56,664 bases of DNA from Oscillospiraceae bacterium (GCA_015065645.1 SVPW01000012.1:1-56664); one strand, 5' to 3'; numbered from the stretch's first letter, positions 1 to 8,686 are shown. Numbers and translations are program-made. The notes: generated by a model not told the origin, from the sequence alone.

Positions 1-92
1 GTTACATAGATTACTACAACAATGAAAGAATTTCTTTAAAACTAAAAGGAATGAGCCCGGTACAATACCGAACTCATTCGCTAACAATTTAA
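1..92 (+). CDS. IS3-family transposase (OrfB/integrase), C-terminal fragment cut by window edge
   Basis: Reading from base 3, the open frame runs to a TAA at 90-92. It encodes about 29 residues including YNNERISLKLKGMSPVQYR, the characteristic C-terminal tail of IS3/IS150-group DDE transposases (rve integrase core). Only this tail is visible, because the gene starts outside the window. The IS3-type terminal repeat follows immediately, which supports the call. Whether the element is intact cannot be judged. Confidence 0.8.
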   Translation, partial: YIDYYNNERISLKLKGMSPVQYRTHSLTI

Positions 93-127
93 TATTTAAT
101 TTTGTCTAAACTTTGGGGTTCACTTCA
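1..127 (+). mobile_element. Right end of an IS3-family insertion sequence
   Basis: Downstream of the transposase tail, bases about 104-127 read ttgtctaaactttggggt followed by tcacttca. This resembles IS150-group right inverted repeats, which end in ...TTGGGGTCACTTCA with a terminal CA. The element therefore most likely ends at about base 127, 17 bp beyond the 3' end of the convergent SPFH gene. The left end and target duplication are outside the window. Confidence 0.65.
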
Positions 128-144
128 GCAGCACAGTCTTTTTT

Positions 145-1092
145 TTAATCACAACATTCGTCCTTTTTGGGTGGAGCTTTAGGTTTTGGAGCTTCGGGTG
201 TAGTATCACCAAGACCGGTGGTTTCGGAAAATACAGTGTTTTTAGTTACGGCATTTACCATATCGGTTGGGATTATAAGCTTTGAAGCGGTTCCGTTGGC
301 AACCTGTATTAATGCTTCATACTTTTTAAGCTCTAAAACAGAAGCATCGGCACAGGCTTCCTTTAATGCCCGTAAACCATCAGCCTCAGCCTTTTTGGCA
401 AGATAAATTGCTTTGGCTTCACCTTCGGCTCTGGCAATTCTTGCATCCCTTTCACCTTCGGCTGCAAGTATCATAGCCTGCTTATCACCCTCAGCACGGG
501 TTATAGCAGCCGCCTTGTGACCTTCAGCCTGTAAAAGTGTTTCACGGCGGTCACGCTCAGCCTTCATCTGCTTTTCCATGGCATTCTGAATTTCAGCAGG
601 AGGAATAATGTTTTTAAGCTCAACACGGTTTACCTTTATACCCCATTGGTCGGTGGCTTCGTCCAAAATTTCGGTCATTTTGCCGTTTATGGTATCACGT
701 GAGGTAAGCGTTCCGTCAAGCTCCATTTCACCAACAATGTTACGAAGCGTGGTTGCGGTAAGATTTGAAAGTGCGTTAATCGGGTTTACCGCACCGTAGG
801 TATAAAGCTGGCCGTCAAATATGCGGAAATACACAACGGTATCTATTTGCATGGTAACATTATCTTTGGTAATAACCGGCTGGGGAGGTGAATCAAGCAC
901 CTGCTCTTTAAGGGTTATTTTTTTAGCAATACGCTCAACAAAGGGAATTTTAAAGTGAAGACCTGCTTCCCATGTCTCCTTATATTTTCCAAAAAATTCA
1001 ATCACATATTGACTTGCTTGCGGTACGATACGGATATTTGGGAAAATGATAATTAAAAGAGCAACAATAGCTATAGCGATAATAATTTCCAT
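145..1092 (-). CDS. SPFH/Band 7 (stomatin-like) membrane protein
   Basis: 315 aa. A single hydrophobic segment at residues 2-20 is followed by a Band 7 domain (about 25-190), with the typical 'RIVPQASQYVIEFFGKY' opening and 'WGIKVNRVELKNIIPP' segment. A coiled-coil region rich in Ala/Glu (KAAAITRAEGDKQAMILAAE style, about 190-245) promotes oligomerisation. The tail is proline/lysine-rich and ends in Cys-Cys-Asp. Family members (QmcA, HflC/K, stomatin) organise membrane microdomains and modulate membrane proteases. There is no adjacent NfeD gene, the usual partner of some bacterial stomatins. It lies 21 bp downstream of the gene at 1114-1857 and is probably cotranscribed with it. The exact role is unknown. 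Confidence 0.9.
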   Translation of the reverse strand: MEIIIAIAIVALLIIIFPNIRIVPQASQYVIEFFGKYKETWEAGLHFKIPFVERIAKKITLKEQVLDSPPQPVITKDNVTMQIDTVVYFRIFDGQLYTYGAVNPINALSNLTATTLRNIVGEMELDGTLTSRDTINGKMTEILDEATDQWGIKVNRVELKNIIPPAEIQNAMEKQMKAERDRRETLLQAEGHKAAAITRAEGDKQAMILAAEGERDARIARAEGEAKAIYLAKKAEADGLRALKEACADASVLELKKYEALIQVANGTASKLIIPTDMVNAVTKNTVFSETTGLGDTTPEAPKPKAPPKKDECCD

Positions 1093-1113
1093 TAAAAGTC
1101 CCCCTAATATTTT

Positions 1114-1857
1114 TTATTTTATAAGTGCGGCTACCAACTTTTTATTGGAAGCAAATACCGGAATAAAGGCATTAACAGAATTATAAAGATGCTTATTTTC
1201 TTCAACAAGGGCTAATACCTTTGCCTTCATATCGTCATCCTTATAAGCGGCTGCGGCAAGCACCGTAACAACTGCGTTAACTGTTTCACGGTCACCCTGT
1301 AAATAGCCTGTTTCTATAAGGTCAAAAAGCTTTTTCTTGTTTTTCTTATTATCCTCATTAAGAAGAGTACGGATTTGCGGAATAAGGGTTTTGGAATAAA
1401 AATTAAGATAAAGGAAATTGCCGTAATGTGCAACATGTGCTTTGTAATCATCCTTGAACTGCGGGAAAACATCAAGCACCTTTTTTGCAAAGCCCGAAAC
1501 GGTAAGTGCGCCGTTTTTATCGGCACTTGGTAAATCAACATCACTTACTGCAGGACGCTTTATTTTTATTCCCAAATTATCACGCATGGTATTAACAAAA
1601 TCAATACCAACGGCTTCGGCATCCTTTGCGCTTTGGCTATCATCAAAAAGCCAACTGCAAACTTCAGAATATTCGCCAACATTGCCGTTATCAACCTCGG
1701 CGAATTTTAAAAGATACATTTGGCGTGCTTCATTATACTCAACCAAAAAGGCTTTTGTTTCATTTCTGAAGCTGCCGTCGTCATGAGAAACAAAGCTGTG
1801 TTCCTCAAAAAAGGGTTTCATTTCACCAATTACATTGTCATAAAATCTGTTATCCAA
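1114..1857 (-). CDS. Hypothetical cytoplasmic protein
   Basis: 247 aa, not recognised. The N-terminal half looks alpha/beta and hydrophilic with aromatic residues. The C-terminal half is helical with many Lys/Ala, ending VFASNKKLVAALIK, so a helical-repeat fold is possible. No signal peptide or membrane segment is seen. The start is a TTG preceded by GGATGTG, since no suitable ATG lies at the 5' end. A promoter lies upstream (1894-1922). The SPFH gene follows after 21 bp, so a link to membrane microdomain function is possible but only inferred from position. Confidence 0.7.
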   Translation of the reverse strand: MDNRFYDNVIGEMKPFFEEHSFVSHDDGSFRNETKAFLVEYNEARQMYLLKFAEVDNGNVGEYSEVCSWLFDDSQSAKDAEAVGIDFVNTMRDNLGIKIKRPAVSDVDLPSADKNGALTVSGFAKKVLDVFPQFKDDYKAHVAHYGNFLYLNFYSKTLIPQIRTLLNEDNKKNKKKLFDLIETGYLQGDRETVNAVVTVLAAAAYKDDDMKAKVLALVEENKHLYNSVNAFIPVFASNKKLVAALIK

Positions 1858-1893
1858 AATAATTCACATCCAAAAAATATTATATTTAATTCT

Positions 1894-1922
1894 ATTATAC
1901 AATATTTTATTTGGTTTGTCAT
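1894..1922 (-). promoter_or_regulatory. Sigma-A-type promoter for the 1857/1092 operon
   Basis: On the minus strand ATGACA (1917-1922) is followed after 17 bp by TATAAT (1894-1899), about 37 bp before the TTG start at 1857. It is divergent from the rsmA promoter about 35 bp away. Confidence 0.6.
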
Positions 1923-1933
1923 CTAAAATTTTC

Positions 1934-1962
1934 TTGAAAGTGCAATAAATATATTTTATAAT
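1934..1962 (+). promoter_or_regulatory. Sigma-A-type promoter for rsmA
   Basis: TTGAAA (1934-1939), a 17-bp spacer and TATAAT (1957-1962), 31 bp before the rsmA start codon. Confidence 0.65.
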
Positions 1963-1992
1963 AAAATTACAAAGAATTTTCGGAGGAGCAAA

Positions 1993-2841
1993 ATGCAACT
2001 TTCTGACAGTACATCCATTCGCCGTTTGCTTGAAAGCGGCGGTTTTACATTTAAAAAATCTTTGGGGCAAAATTTTTTAATAGACCCCACAGTTTGTCCT
2101 GCAATGGCAGAGGCTGCTTGCGATGAGCAAACAGGTGTTATTGAAATAGGGCCCGGTGCCGGTGTTCTTACGGCAGAGCTTGCTAAAAGGGCAAAGCGTG
2201 TTGTATCTATTGAGTTGGACGAAAGACTGCGTCCTGTGCTTAAAAAAACACTTTCGGGTTTTGATAATATTCACCTCATTTTTGCCGATGTTATGAAGAC
2301 CGACCTTAAAAAGGTAATAGCCGAAGAATTTGCTGATTGCAAGAAAATAACGGTTTGTGCAAATCTGCCTTATTATATTACTTCACCCATAATTATGATG
2401 CTTTTGGAGGAGCGTTTACCCATTGAAAGCATTACCGTTATGGTGCAAAAGGAGGCGGCTGAGCGCCTTTGTGCAGAAGTGGGAAGCCGTGCGGCAGGAG
2501 CTGTTACGGTGGCGGTTCGTTATTATGCAAAGGGTGAGATATTATTTTCTGTACCATCAGGTAGTTTTATGCCTCCGCCAAAGGTTGATTCTGCTGTTAT
2601 AAAGCTTAATATTTGTGATACACCGCCGGTTTCGGTAAAGGATGAAAAAAGGTTCTTTTCGCTTGTAAAGGCGGCATTTGCCCAGCGTAGAAAAACACTT
2701 TGCAACACCGTTTCAAATACTTTAAAGGTAGAAAAATCGGTTCTGCAAAACGCACTTTCCGAGATGGGACTTGAAGCTACCGTTCGTGGGGAAGCTCTTA
2801 CGATAGAGCAGCTTGCCGAGCTTTCAGATAGGTTGTGGTAA
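1993..2841 (+). CDS. rsmA: 16S rRNA (adenine1518-N6/adenine1519-N6)-dimethyltransferase
   Basis: 282 aa, normal for RsmA/KsgA. It dimethylates two adjacent adenines in the 3'-terminal hairpin of 16S rRNA using S-adenosylmethionine, late in small-subunit assembly. Visible motifs are the family signature KKSLGQNFLID (about 19-29), the SAM-binding loop EIGPGAGVLTAEL (about 51-63) and the catalytic NLPYYITSPI (about 118-127). The C-terminal RNA-recognition region contains FAQRRKTLCN. The start ATG follows GGAGGAGC. The ybaK-like gene begins one base after the stop, so the two are probably translationally coupled. Confidence 0.97.
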   Translation: MQLSDSTSIRRLLESGGFTFKKSLGQNFLIDPTVCPAMAEAACDEQTGVIEIGPGAGVLTAELAKRAKRVVSIELDERLRPVLKKTLSGFDNIHLIFADVMKTDLKKVIAEEFADCKKITVCANLPYYITSPIIMMLLEERLPIESITVMVQKEAAERLCAEVGSRAAGAVTVAVRYYAKGEILFSVPSGSFMPPPKVDSAVIKLNICDTPPVSVKDEKRFFSLVKAAFAQRRKTLCNTVSNTLKVEKSVLQNALSEMGLEATVRGEALTIEQLAELSDRLW

Positions 2842-2842
2842 A

Positions 2843-3319
2843 ATGGCAAAGAATAACGAAAAGACCAATGTAATGCGTATTTTGGATTCCAAAAAAATTG
2901 AGTACACCCCTTTTGTTTATTCCGAAGATATGACAGAGGGCGTTTTAATTGCCGAGGCTTTGGGTGAGGATGTAAAGCAGGTTTTTAAAACTCTTGTTAC
3001 CGAAAGCCCCACAAAAGCACATTATGTCTTTGTAATCCCCGTTGCCGAAACACTTGATTTAAAAGCGGCGGCAAAGCAGGTGGGCGAAAAATCGGTTTCA
3101 ATGCTTAAACAAAAGGAGCTTTTGCCTCTCACGGGCTATATCCACGGCGGTTGTTCACCGATTGGTATGAAAAAACAGTTTGTAACCGTATTTGATGAAA
3201 GCGCCGAAAAATTTACCGAAATTTTTGTATCGGCAGGTAAGGTTGGCAGGCAGATAAAGGTTTCTCCTGTGGGACTTGCGGCTCTTATAAATGCAAAATT
3301 TGCAAAAATTACGGTTTAA
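2843..3319 (+). CDS. ybaK: Aminoacyl-tRNA deacylase of the YbaK family (Cys-tRNA(Pro) editing)
   Basis: 158 aa when started at the ATG one base after the rsmA stop; an upstream in-frame start would overlap rsmA. It has the YbaK/ProX fold. Motifs include the N-terminal 'ILDSKKIEYTPF', 'VFKTLVTES' and the catalytic/binding segment GGCSPIGMKKQF with the conserved Lys (about residue 122). The family hydrolyses Cys-tRNA(Pro), and some members Cys-tRNA(Cys), to correct prolyl-tRNA synthetase mischarging. It ends at a strong hairpin terminator. Confidence 0.92.
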   Translation: MAKNNEKTNVMRILDSKKIEYTPFVYSEDMTEGVLIAEALGEDVKQVFKTLVTESPTKAHYVFVIPVAETLDLKAAAKQVGEKSVSMLKQKELLPLTGYIHGGCSPIGMKKQFVTVFDESAEKFTEIFVSAGKVGRQIKVSPVGLAALINAKFAKITV

Positions 3320-3330
3320 AATCAGGTGTT

Positions 3331-3370
3331 AACGGCGGCAGGGAATACCTGCCGCCGTTTTACTGTTTTT
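3331..3370 (+). terminator. Rho-independent terminator after ybaK
   Basis: AACGGCGGCAGG (3331-3342), a 5-base loop, then CCTGCCGCCGTT (3348-3359), followed by a T-rich run. It sits between convergent genes, and the stop codon of the minus-strand small gene begins at its edge. Confidence 0.85.
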
Positions 3371-3596
3371 TTTGCGGCTTGTGCGGGTTTTCACCGTCAC
3401 TTTCCAAATTGCCGTATTTTGAAAAGCCTTGTGCAATTTCAGGATAACGGTTATCACTTTCGGCTGTGGGCTGAATGTTATAGGTTCCGTATTTTTTTAT
3501 AAGCTCAAAAGCCGTTTCGGGTTGACCGTCAACCGGAACTGCCGTTCCGGGGTTCTCAAATGTTTCGTTTGGGGTCTTAAAATTGTCTTTTTTCAT
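3360..3596 (-). CDS. Small hydrophilic hypothetical protein
   Basis: 78 aa, starting at the ATG at 3594-3596 that follows an AGAGGTG ribosome binding site. An upstream GTG would sit inside that site. The protein is rich in Pro, Glu, Asn and Lys (starts MKKDNFKTPNETFENPG, ends PHKPQKKQ), has no hydrophobic segment and is probably largely disordered. Function not recognised. It is divergent from serS. Confidence 0.6.
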   Translation of the reverse strand: MKKDNFKTPNETFENPGTAVPVDGQPETAFELIKKYGTYNIQPTAESDNRYPEIAQGFSKYGNLESDGENPHKPQKKQ

Positions 3597-3645
3597 AAAA
3601 ATCACCTCTTTTTTTATTTTCTGTCAATTATTACACTTAATTCGT

Positions 3646-3674
3646 TTGACACAAAGAAATCTCTGTGATATACT
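3646..3674 (+). promoter_or_regulatory. Promoter of serS
   Basis: Perfect -35 TTGACA (3646-3651), a 17-bp spacer, then TATACT (3669-3674). The predicted leader is only about 35 nt, too short for a T-box. Confidence 0.75.
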
Positions 3675-3714
3675 AAATAAGAATATGATTACTCTTAAAA
3701 AAGGAGTTTTGAAA

Positions 3715-5019
3715 ATGCTGGATATTAAGTTTATTTGTGAAAATCCCGAACTTGTAAAAGAAAATATTAAAAGAAAGTTTAAGGATTCAAAGCTTCCCTT
3801 AGTTGATGAGGTTATCGCTCTTTATAACGAAAAGCGTGATGCCAATAGCCGTGCTAATGAACTGCGTGCAAACCGCAATAAGGTTAGTAAGCAGATAGGC
3901 GTTTTAATGGGCCAGGGCAAGCGTGATGAAGCTGAGGAAATGAAAAAGCTCGTTAATGCTCAGGCTGAGGAATTAAAGGCACTTGAGGTAAAAGAGGCTG
4001 AGCTTGAGGGTAAGCTTCGTGAAGCTCAGATGAAAATTCCGAATATTGTTGATGAAAGCGTTCCTGTTGGCCGTGATGATAGCGAAAATGTTGAGGTTAA
4101 GCAGTACGGAGCTCAAACTAACCCTGATTTTGAAATCCCGTATCATACTGATATTATGGCTCTTTTCAATGGTATTGATAAGGAGTCTGCAGGTAAGGTT
4201 GCGGGTGAAGGCTTCTATTATCTTATGGGTGATATTGCCCGTATGCACTCTGCCGTTACTGCCTATGCTCGTGATTTTATGATAGATAAGGGCTTTACTT
4301 ATTGTATTCCTCCTTTTATGATCAGAAGCAATGTTGTAACAGGTGTTATGAGCTTTGAGGAAATGGATGCCATGATGTATAAGATAGAGGGTGAAGACCT
4401 TTATCTTATCGGCACCTCTGAGCACTCTATGATAGGTAAGTTTATTGATACTATCACCCCCGAAGAAAAGTTACCTCTCACCCTTACAAGCTATTCACCC
4501 TGCTTCCGTAAGGAAAAGGGCGCTCATGGTATTGAGGAGCGTGGTATTTACCGTATTCATCAGTTTGAAAAGCAGGAAATGATAGTTATTTGTAAGCCTG
4601 AGGAAAGTATGGATTGGTTTAACAAGATGTGGAGCTACTCGGTAGAGCTGTTCCAAAGCCTTGATATTCCTGTAAGAACTCTTGAATGTTGTACGGGAGA
4701 CCTTGCTGACCTAAAGGTTAAATCCTATGATGTTGAGGCTTGGAGTCCTAAACAGCAGAAGTATTTTGAGGTTTGCTCCTGCTCAAATTTAGGTGATGCA
4801 CAGGCAAGAAGACTTGGTATTCGTGTAAAGGGTGAGGATGGTAAAAAGTATTTGGCTCACACCCTTAATAACACCGTTGTGGCACCACCTCGTATGCTTA
4901 TTGCGTTGCTTGAAAATAACCTCACCTTTGATGGTGAATATTACAGTGTTAAGATTCCTGAGGCACTTCGTCCTTATATGGGCGGAAAGGCTGAAATTAA
5001 GGCTGTTAATAAGTATTAA
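3715..5019 (+). CDS. serS: Seryl-tRNA synthetase
   Basis: 434 aa from the ATG at 3715, which follows AAGGAG by 8 bases. Charges tRNA(Ser) with serine (and tRNA(Sec) where present). It has an N-terminal coiled-coil tRNA-binding arm (about 30-105; many Lys/Glu, 'NELRANRNKVSKQIG') and a class II catalytic core. Motif 2 is FRKEKGAHGIEERGIYRIHQF and motif 3 lies around NNTVVAPPRMLIALLENN. The length is normal. It is transcribed alone from a strong promoter and followed by its own terminator. Confidence 0.97.
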   Translation: MLDIKFICENPELVKENIKRKFKDSKLPLVDEVIALYNEKRDANSRANELRANRNKVSKQIGVLMGQGKRDEAEEMKKLVNAQAEELKALEVKEAELEGKLREAQMKIPNIVDESVPVGRDDSENVEVKQYGAQTNPDFEIPYHTDIMALFNGIDKESAGKVAGEGFYYLMGDIARMHSAVTAYARDFMIDKGFTYCIPPFMIRSNVVTGVMSFEEMDAMMYKIEGEDLYLIGTSEHSMIGKFIDTITPEEKLPLTLTSYSPCFRKEKGAHGIEERGIYRIHQFEKQEMIVICKPEESMDWFNKMWSYSVELFQSLDIPVRTLECCTGDLADLKVKSYDVEAWSPKQQKYFEVCSCSNLGDAQARRLGIRVKGEDGKKYLAHTLNNTVVAPPRMLIALLENNLTFDGEYYSVKIPEALRPYMGGKAEIKAVNKY

Positions 5020-5026
5020 AGAAAAA

Positions 5027-5056
5027 AATCGGTCTCATTTTGAGTCCGATTTTTTA
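5027..5056 (+). terminator. Terminator after serS
   Basis: The arm AATCGGTCTC pairs with GAGTCCGATT (one internal mismatch) across a short ATTTT loop, then a T run. It starts 8 bp after the stop codon. Confidence 0.75.
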
Positions 5057-5089
5057 TGCTTAAAACCATTTTGATTTTTTAAAAACTGC

Positions 5090-6160
5090 TTATATAACAA
5101 TAAGCTTTTTGGGGGATTTTGTCAGGTTTTCGCAGCCGTTTTCGGTGATGTAAACCATATCTTCAATCCTCACACCAAAGCTATCGGGAATATATATTCC
5201 CGGTTCAACCGTCATTATTGTGCCCGCCTTAAAAGCTGTTTCACAGCCCGGTGAAGCATTGGGACTTTCGTGTATATCAATGCCTACGCTGTGGCCTAAT
5301 GAATGCCCGAAAAATTTACCGTAGCCTGCATTTTCTATAACACTTCTTGCGGCACGGTCTGCATCACGACCCTTAATTCCCGCTTTCATTGCTTCAATGC
5401 CTGATTTTTGGGCTGAAAGCACCGTTTCATAAACCTTTTTTTGCTCATCACTTATTTGTCCGATTGCTACGGTGCGGGTCATATCTGAACAGTATCCGCC
5501 AAATTTTGCACCAAAATCCATTGTCACAAAATCGCCCTTTTCAAGCCTTTTTTCGGTGGGTACACCGTGCGGTAAAGATGAGTTTTTGCCCGATACTGCA
5601 ATGGTGTCAAAAGCAATGCCTTCACTGCCGTTTGAACGCATGAAAAATTCAAGCTCCAAGGCTATTTCGATTTCACTTTTTCCGGGGTGTAATCTTTCAA
5701 GAATATACGAAAAAGCGGCATCGGTAATGCGCTGTGCATTTTTGATGCTTTCAAGCTCATTTTTATCCTTTACACAGCGCATTTCGCAGAGCAAAGTATC
5801 AAGGGTATTATCCTCTTGTATTTTGATATTTTTAAGCTCTTTGCGGTAGTGAATAAACTGAGAAAACGGGGTGTGTTCGGTTTCCAAAAACAGCCTATTA
5901 ACCCCCTCATAATCGAGAAAATCGCTTAACTGTGCCATCCATTTTTTCAGTAATACAACGGTCATTGAGCTAACCGTTTTTTGCGCTTTTTCAAAGTATC
6001 TGGAATCGGTAAAAAACATGGCTTTATAGGCTGTAATAACAACATATCCTGCCGAAGAGGGAAAGCCTGTGAGATAAAAACGGTTTGATGGATTTGCAAT
6101 AAGCACCGCCTCACCATGCTTTAATGAATCTTGTATTTTTAAAACACGCTGTTTGGTCAT
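5090..6160 (-). CDS. M24B metallopeptidase, Xaa-Pro aminopeptidase/dipeptidase type
   Basis: 356 aa. N-terminal creatinase-like domain (about 1-125) and C-terminal pita-bread catalytic domain. Metal ligands are visible in order: Asp in VTMDFGAKFGGY, Asp in SDMTRTVAIG, His in GHSLGHSVGIDIHESP, Glu in MTVEPGIYIP and Glu in GVRIEDMVYITENG. Removes or cleaves at residues N-terminal to proline in small peptides in the cytoplasm. The sequence alone does not separate aminopeptidase P (PepP-like) from prolidase (PepQ). It has its own promoter and is divergent from the cysteine desulfurase gene. Confidence 0.92.
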   Translation of the reverse strand: MTKQRVLKIQDSLKHGEAVLIANPSNRFYLTGFPSSAGYVVITAYKAMFFTDSRYFEKAQKTVSSMTVVLLKKWMAQLSDFLDYEGVNRLFLETEHTPFSQFIHYRKELKNIKIQEDNTLDTLLCEMRCVKDKNELESIKNAQRITDAAFSYILERLHPGKSEIEIALELEFFMRSNGSEGIAFDTIAVSGKNSSLPHGVPTEKRLEKGDFVTMDFGAKFGGYCSDMTRTVAIGQISDEQKKVYETVLSAQKSGIEAMKAGIKGRDADRAARSVIENAGYGKFFGHSLGHSVGIDIHESPNASPGCETAFKAGTIMTVEPGIYIPDSFGVRIEDMVYITENGCENLTKSPKKLIVI

Positions 6161-6194
6161 TTTGTATTCATCCTCATTAACTTATTTGGTTATT

Positions 6195-6223
6195 ATTTTA
6201 CCACCTGTTGTCAATATTTTCAA
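6195..6223 (-). promoter_or_regulatory. Promoter of the M24 peptidase gene
   Basis: On the minus strand TTGAAA (6218-6223), 17 bp, then TAAAAT (6195-6200), about 35 bp before the start codon. Confidence 0.5.
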
Positions 6224-6261
6224 TCATTAACAAAATTTATTATATTATATAATATTTACTA

Positions 6262-6290
6262 TTGAGAAAATACGTTAGATGTAGTATAAT
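6262..6290 (+). promoter_or_regulatory. Promoter of the nifS-thiI operon
   Basis: TTGAGA (6262-6267), a 17-bp spacer and perfect TATAAT (6285-6290). Transcription would start about 25-30 nt before the TTG start at 6324. Confidence 0.65.
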
Positions 6291-6323
6291 AGATTAGATT
6301 AATTTGCGAAAGTGTGACTTCTT

Positions 6324-7463
6324 TTGAAAAGGCAGATTTATTTAGATAACAGTGCCACAACAAAACCGTGTAAAAGTGCGGTTAAATATATGCTTGATTC
6401 TATGGAAAATGAGTGGGGAAATCCTTCTTCTTTGCATATTCTCGGTATGAATGCACAAATCGGTGTTGATGAGTGCAGGGCTTGCGTTGCAAAGGCTTTG
6501 CACGCTAATGCACAAGAGATTTATTTTACCGGTAGCGGCACTGAGGCTAATAATACCGCTATATTGGGTGCGGCACAAATTGGCAAAAAGAGAGGGAAAC
6601 GCATAGTCACCACAGCGGTTGAGCATCCTTCGGTGCTTAACACCGTAAAGAGGCTTGGTGAACAGGGCTTTGAAACAGTTTTTCTTAAAGTGGAAAAAAA
6701 CGGTGTTGTTTCTGAGGAGGAGCTTCGCAAAGCAATCACTGCTGATACGGTGCTTGTAAGTATGATGCTTGTTAACAATGAGCTGGGTGCTGTTCAGCCT
6801 ATAAAAAAGGCGGCAGAAATTATAAAGCAGGTAAATGCTCCGGCACTTTTGCATTGTGATGCAGTTCAGGCTTTTGGTAAAATGCCTGTTTCGGTAAAGG
6901 ATTTGGGGGTTGACCTGTTGACTGCAAGCGGTCATAAAATTCATGGGCCAAAGGGTATAGGCTTTTTATATGTTCGTAAAGCGGTTCATATTCCCGCCCT
7001 TATAACAGGCGGCGGTCAGGAAAAGGGCTTGCGTTCCGGAACTGAGGCGGTGCCTCTTATTCGTGGCCTTTTTGGCGCAATGACAGAGCTTGGTGATATA
7101 GCAAACCGGCTTGAAAAACAAAAAAAGCTTTGGCAATATGCTGTTCAAAAGCTTAAAGCAACAGGCTTTGTTGAAATTAATTCCGCTGAAGATGTACTTC
7201 CCTATATACTCAATATTTCGGTATTGGGATACCGTTCGGAAATACTGCTTCACTTTTTGGAAAGAGAAAATATCTATGTTTCTTCGGGCAGTGCTTGTGC
7301 CAAGGGTGAGGGAAGCTATGTTTTGCGTGAATGTGGCTTTGACCGTAAGCGTATTGATAGTGCACTCAGGATAAGCTTTTGCTGTGAAAACACTGAGCAG
7401 GATATTGATGCTTTGGTGCAAGCTTTAATTGTCGCAACGCAAAAACTAAGAAAGGCAAATTAA
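6324..7463 (+). CDS. Cysteine desulfurase (NifS/IscS-like, dedicated to ThiI)
   Basis: 379 aa. PLP enzyme that takes sulfur from cysteine as a persulfide. Visible: N-terminal IYLDNSATTKP, PLP lysine in TASGHKIHGPKG (about 205-216) and catalytic cysteine loop SSGSACAKGEGSY (about 324-336). The start is TTG, because an in-frame stop lies 9 bp upstream and no ATG is nearby; the ribosome binding site is poor. It precedes thiI by 3 bp, the same pairing as nifZ-thiI in Bacillus subtilis, where the desulfurase feeds ThiI. Sulfur donation for tRNA s4U8 (and possibly thiamine) is therefore inferred from context. Confidence 0.93.
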   Translation: MKRQIYLDNSATTKPCKSAVKYMLDSMENEWGNPSSLHILGMNAQIGVDECRACVAKALHANAQEIYFTGSGTEANNTAILGAAQIGKKRGKRIVTTAVEHPSVLNTVKRLGEQGFETVFLKVEKNGVVSEEELRKAITADTVLVSMMLVNNELGAVQPIKKAAEIIKQVNAPALLHCDAVQAFGKMPVSVKDLGVDLLTASGHKIHGPKGIGFLYVRKAVHIPALITGGGQEKGLRSGTEAVPLIRGLFGAMTELGDIANRLEKQKKLWQYAVQKLKATGFVEINSAEDVLPYILNISVLGYRSEILLHFLERENIYVSSGSACAKGEGSYVLRECGFDRKRIDSALRISFCCENTEQDIDALVQALIVATQKLRKAN

Positions 7464-7466
7464 CTT

Positions 7467-8669
7467 ATGAAGGAAGTTATTTTAATAAAAGACGGTGAAT
7501 TGGCGCTTAAAGGTCTTAATCGCCGTAATTTTGAATCTATTATGACAGGCAATATCCGCCGAAGGCTTCGTGACCTTGGCGGTGTGCAGATACGCCGTGC
7601 ACAGTCAACTCTTTATATTGAGCCTTTGCATGACGATTTTGATTTTGAAGAAGCACTTGAACGTGTTAGCCGTATTTTTGGAATTGCAGGTTTCAGCCGT
7701 GCGTGTGTTTGTGAAAAAAATATGGCGGATATTTTGGGAAAAGCACCCGAATATTTGAGGGAAACACTTAAAAACGCTAAAACCTTTAAGGTTGAGGCAA
7801 AGCGTGCAGATAAAAGGTTTGAACTTAAATCTCCTGAAATTTGCCGTGAGGTTGGCGGTGTATTGCTTGGTGCATATCCGCACTTAAAGGTGGATGTTCA
7901 TAATCCTGATATTGTGGTTATGGTTGAGATAAGGGATTATGCCGCATATTTGCACGCAGGTCAAATTCACGGTGCAGGCGGTCTTCCTGTGGGAACGGCA
8001 GGTCATGCCGCAATTCTTATTTCGGGTGGAATTGACAGCCCTGTTGCAGCATGGACAATGGCGAAAAGGGGTCTTACTTTAGATGCAATTCATTTTGCAA
8101 GCCCGCCTTATACCAGCCCTCGTGCAGAATTAAAGGTTAAAACTCTGCTTTCAAAGGTTGCCCGTTATAGCGGAATAATTCGTCTTTGGATGGTGCCTTT
8201 TACCGAAATTCAAGAAAAAATAGGTGAAAATTGCCCTGAGGATTATTTTACCCTTATTATGAGAAGAATGATGATGCGTATTGCTGAGCGTGTTGCTTCA
8301 AAAAATAATTGCTTGGCACTCATCACGGGTGAAAGTTTAGGTCAGGTTGCAAGCCAAACACTTCCCGCAATAGCCGCTACCGATTCGGTAACATCAATTC
8401 CCGTGCTTCGTCCGCTTATTGGTATGGATAAGGAGGAAATAGTACGCATTTCTAAGGCGATAGATACATTTGAAACCTCTATTTTGCCTTATGAGGATTG
8501 CTGTACTGTATTCACACCAAAGCATCCTCATACCAAGCCAAAGCCGGGTCAGTGCGAAGCAGCTGAGGAAAAGCTTGATATTGAGGCATTGGTGGAAAAG
8601 GCTGTTGATGAGACCTATTATGTGCTTATAGATGCAAGCGGCGAATTGCCGCCCAAAGAAAACAGTTAA
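7467..8669 (+). CDS. thiI: tRNA 4-thiouridine synthase ThiI
   Basis: 400 aa. N-terminal ferredoxin-like plus THUMP domains (about 1-165), then a PP-loop AANH domain with the ATP-binding signature ILISGGIDSPVAAW (about 183-196). Adenylates U8 of tRNA and inserts sulfur. The C-terminal rhodanese domain of the E. coli enzyme is absent, as in Bacillus, so sulfur should come directly from the adjacent desulfurase. A Cys pair occurs in YEDCCTVFTPKHPHTKPK (about 345-362). The gene overlaps the possible first ATG of pncC. Confidence 0.95.
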   Translation: MKEVILIKDGELALKGLNRRNFESIMTGNIRRRLRDLGGVQIRRAQSTLYIEPLHDDFDFEEALERVSRIFGIAGFSRACVCEKNMADILGKAPEYLRETLKNAKTFKVEAKRADKRFELKSPEICREVGGVLLGAYPHLKVDVHNPDIVVMVEIRDYAAYLHAGQIHGAGGLPVGTAGHAAILISGGIDSPVAAWTMAKRGLTLDAIHFASPPYTSPRAELKVKTLLSKVARYSGIIRLWMVPFTEIQEKIGENCPEDYFTLIMRRMMMRIAERVASKNNCLALITGESLGQVASQTLPAIAATDSVTSIPVLRPLIGMDKEEIVRISKAIDTFETSILPYEDCCTVFTPKHPHTKPKPGQCEAAEEKLDIEALVEKAVDETYYVLIDASGELPPKENS

Positions 8670-8686
8670 TGAAAGGAACGCCGTTT

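Noticed and set aside
3675-3714. Possible T-box riboswitch before serS
   Set aside because: The predicted leader is only about 35 nt, with no specifier hairpin or antiterminator.
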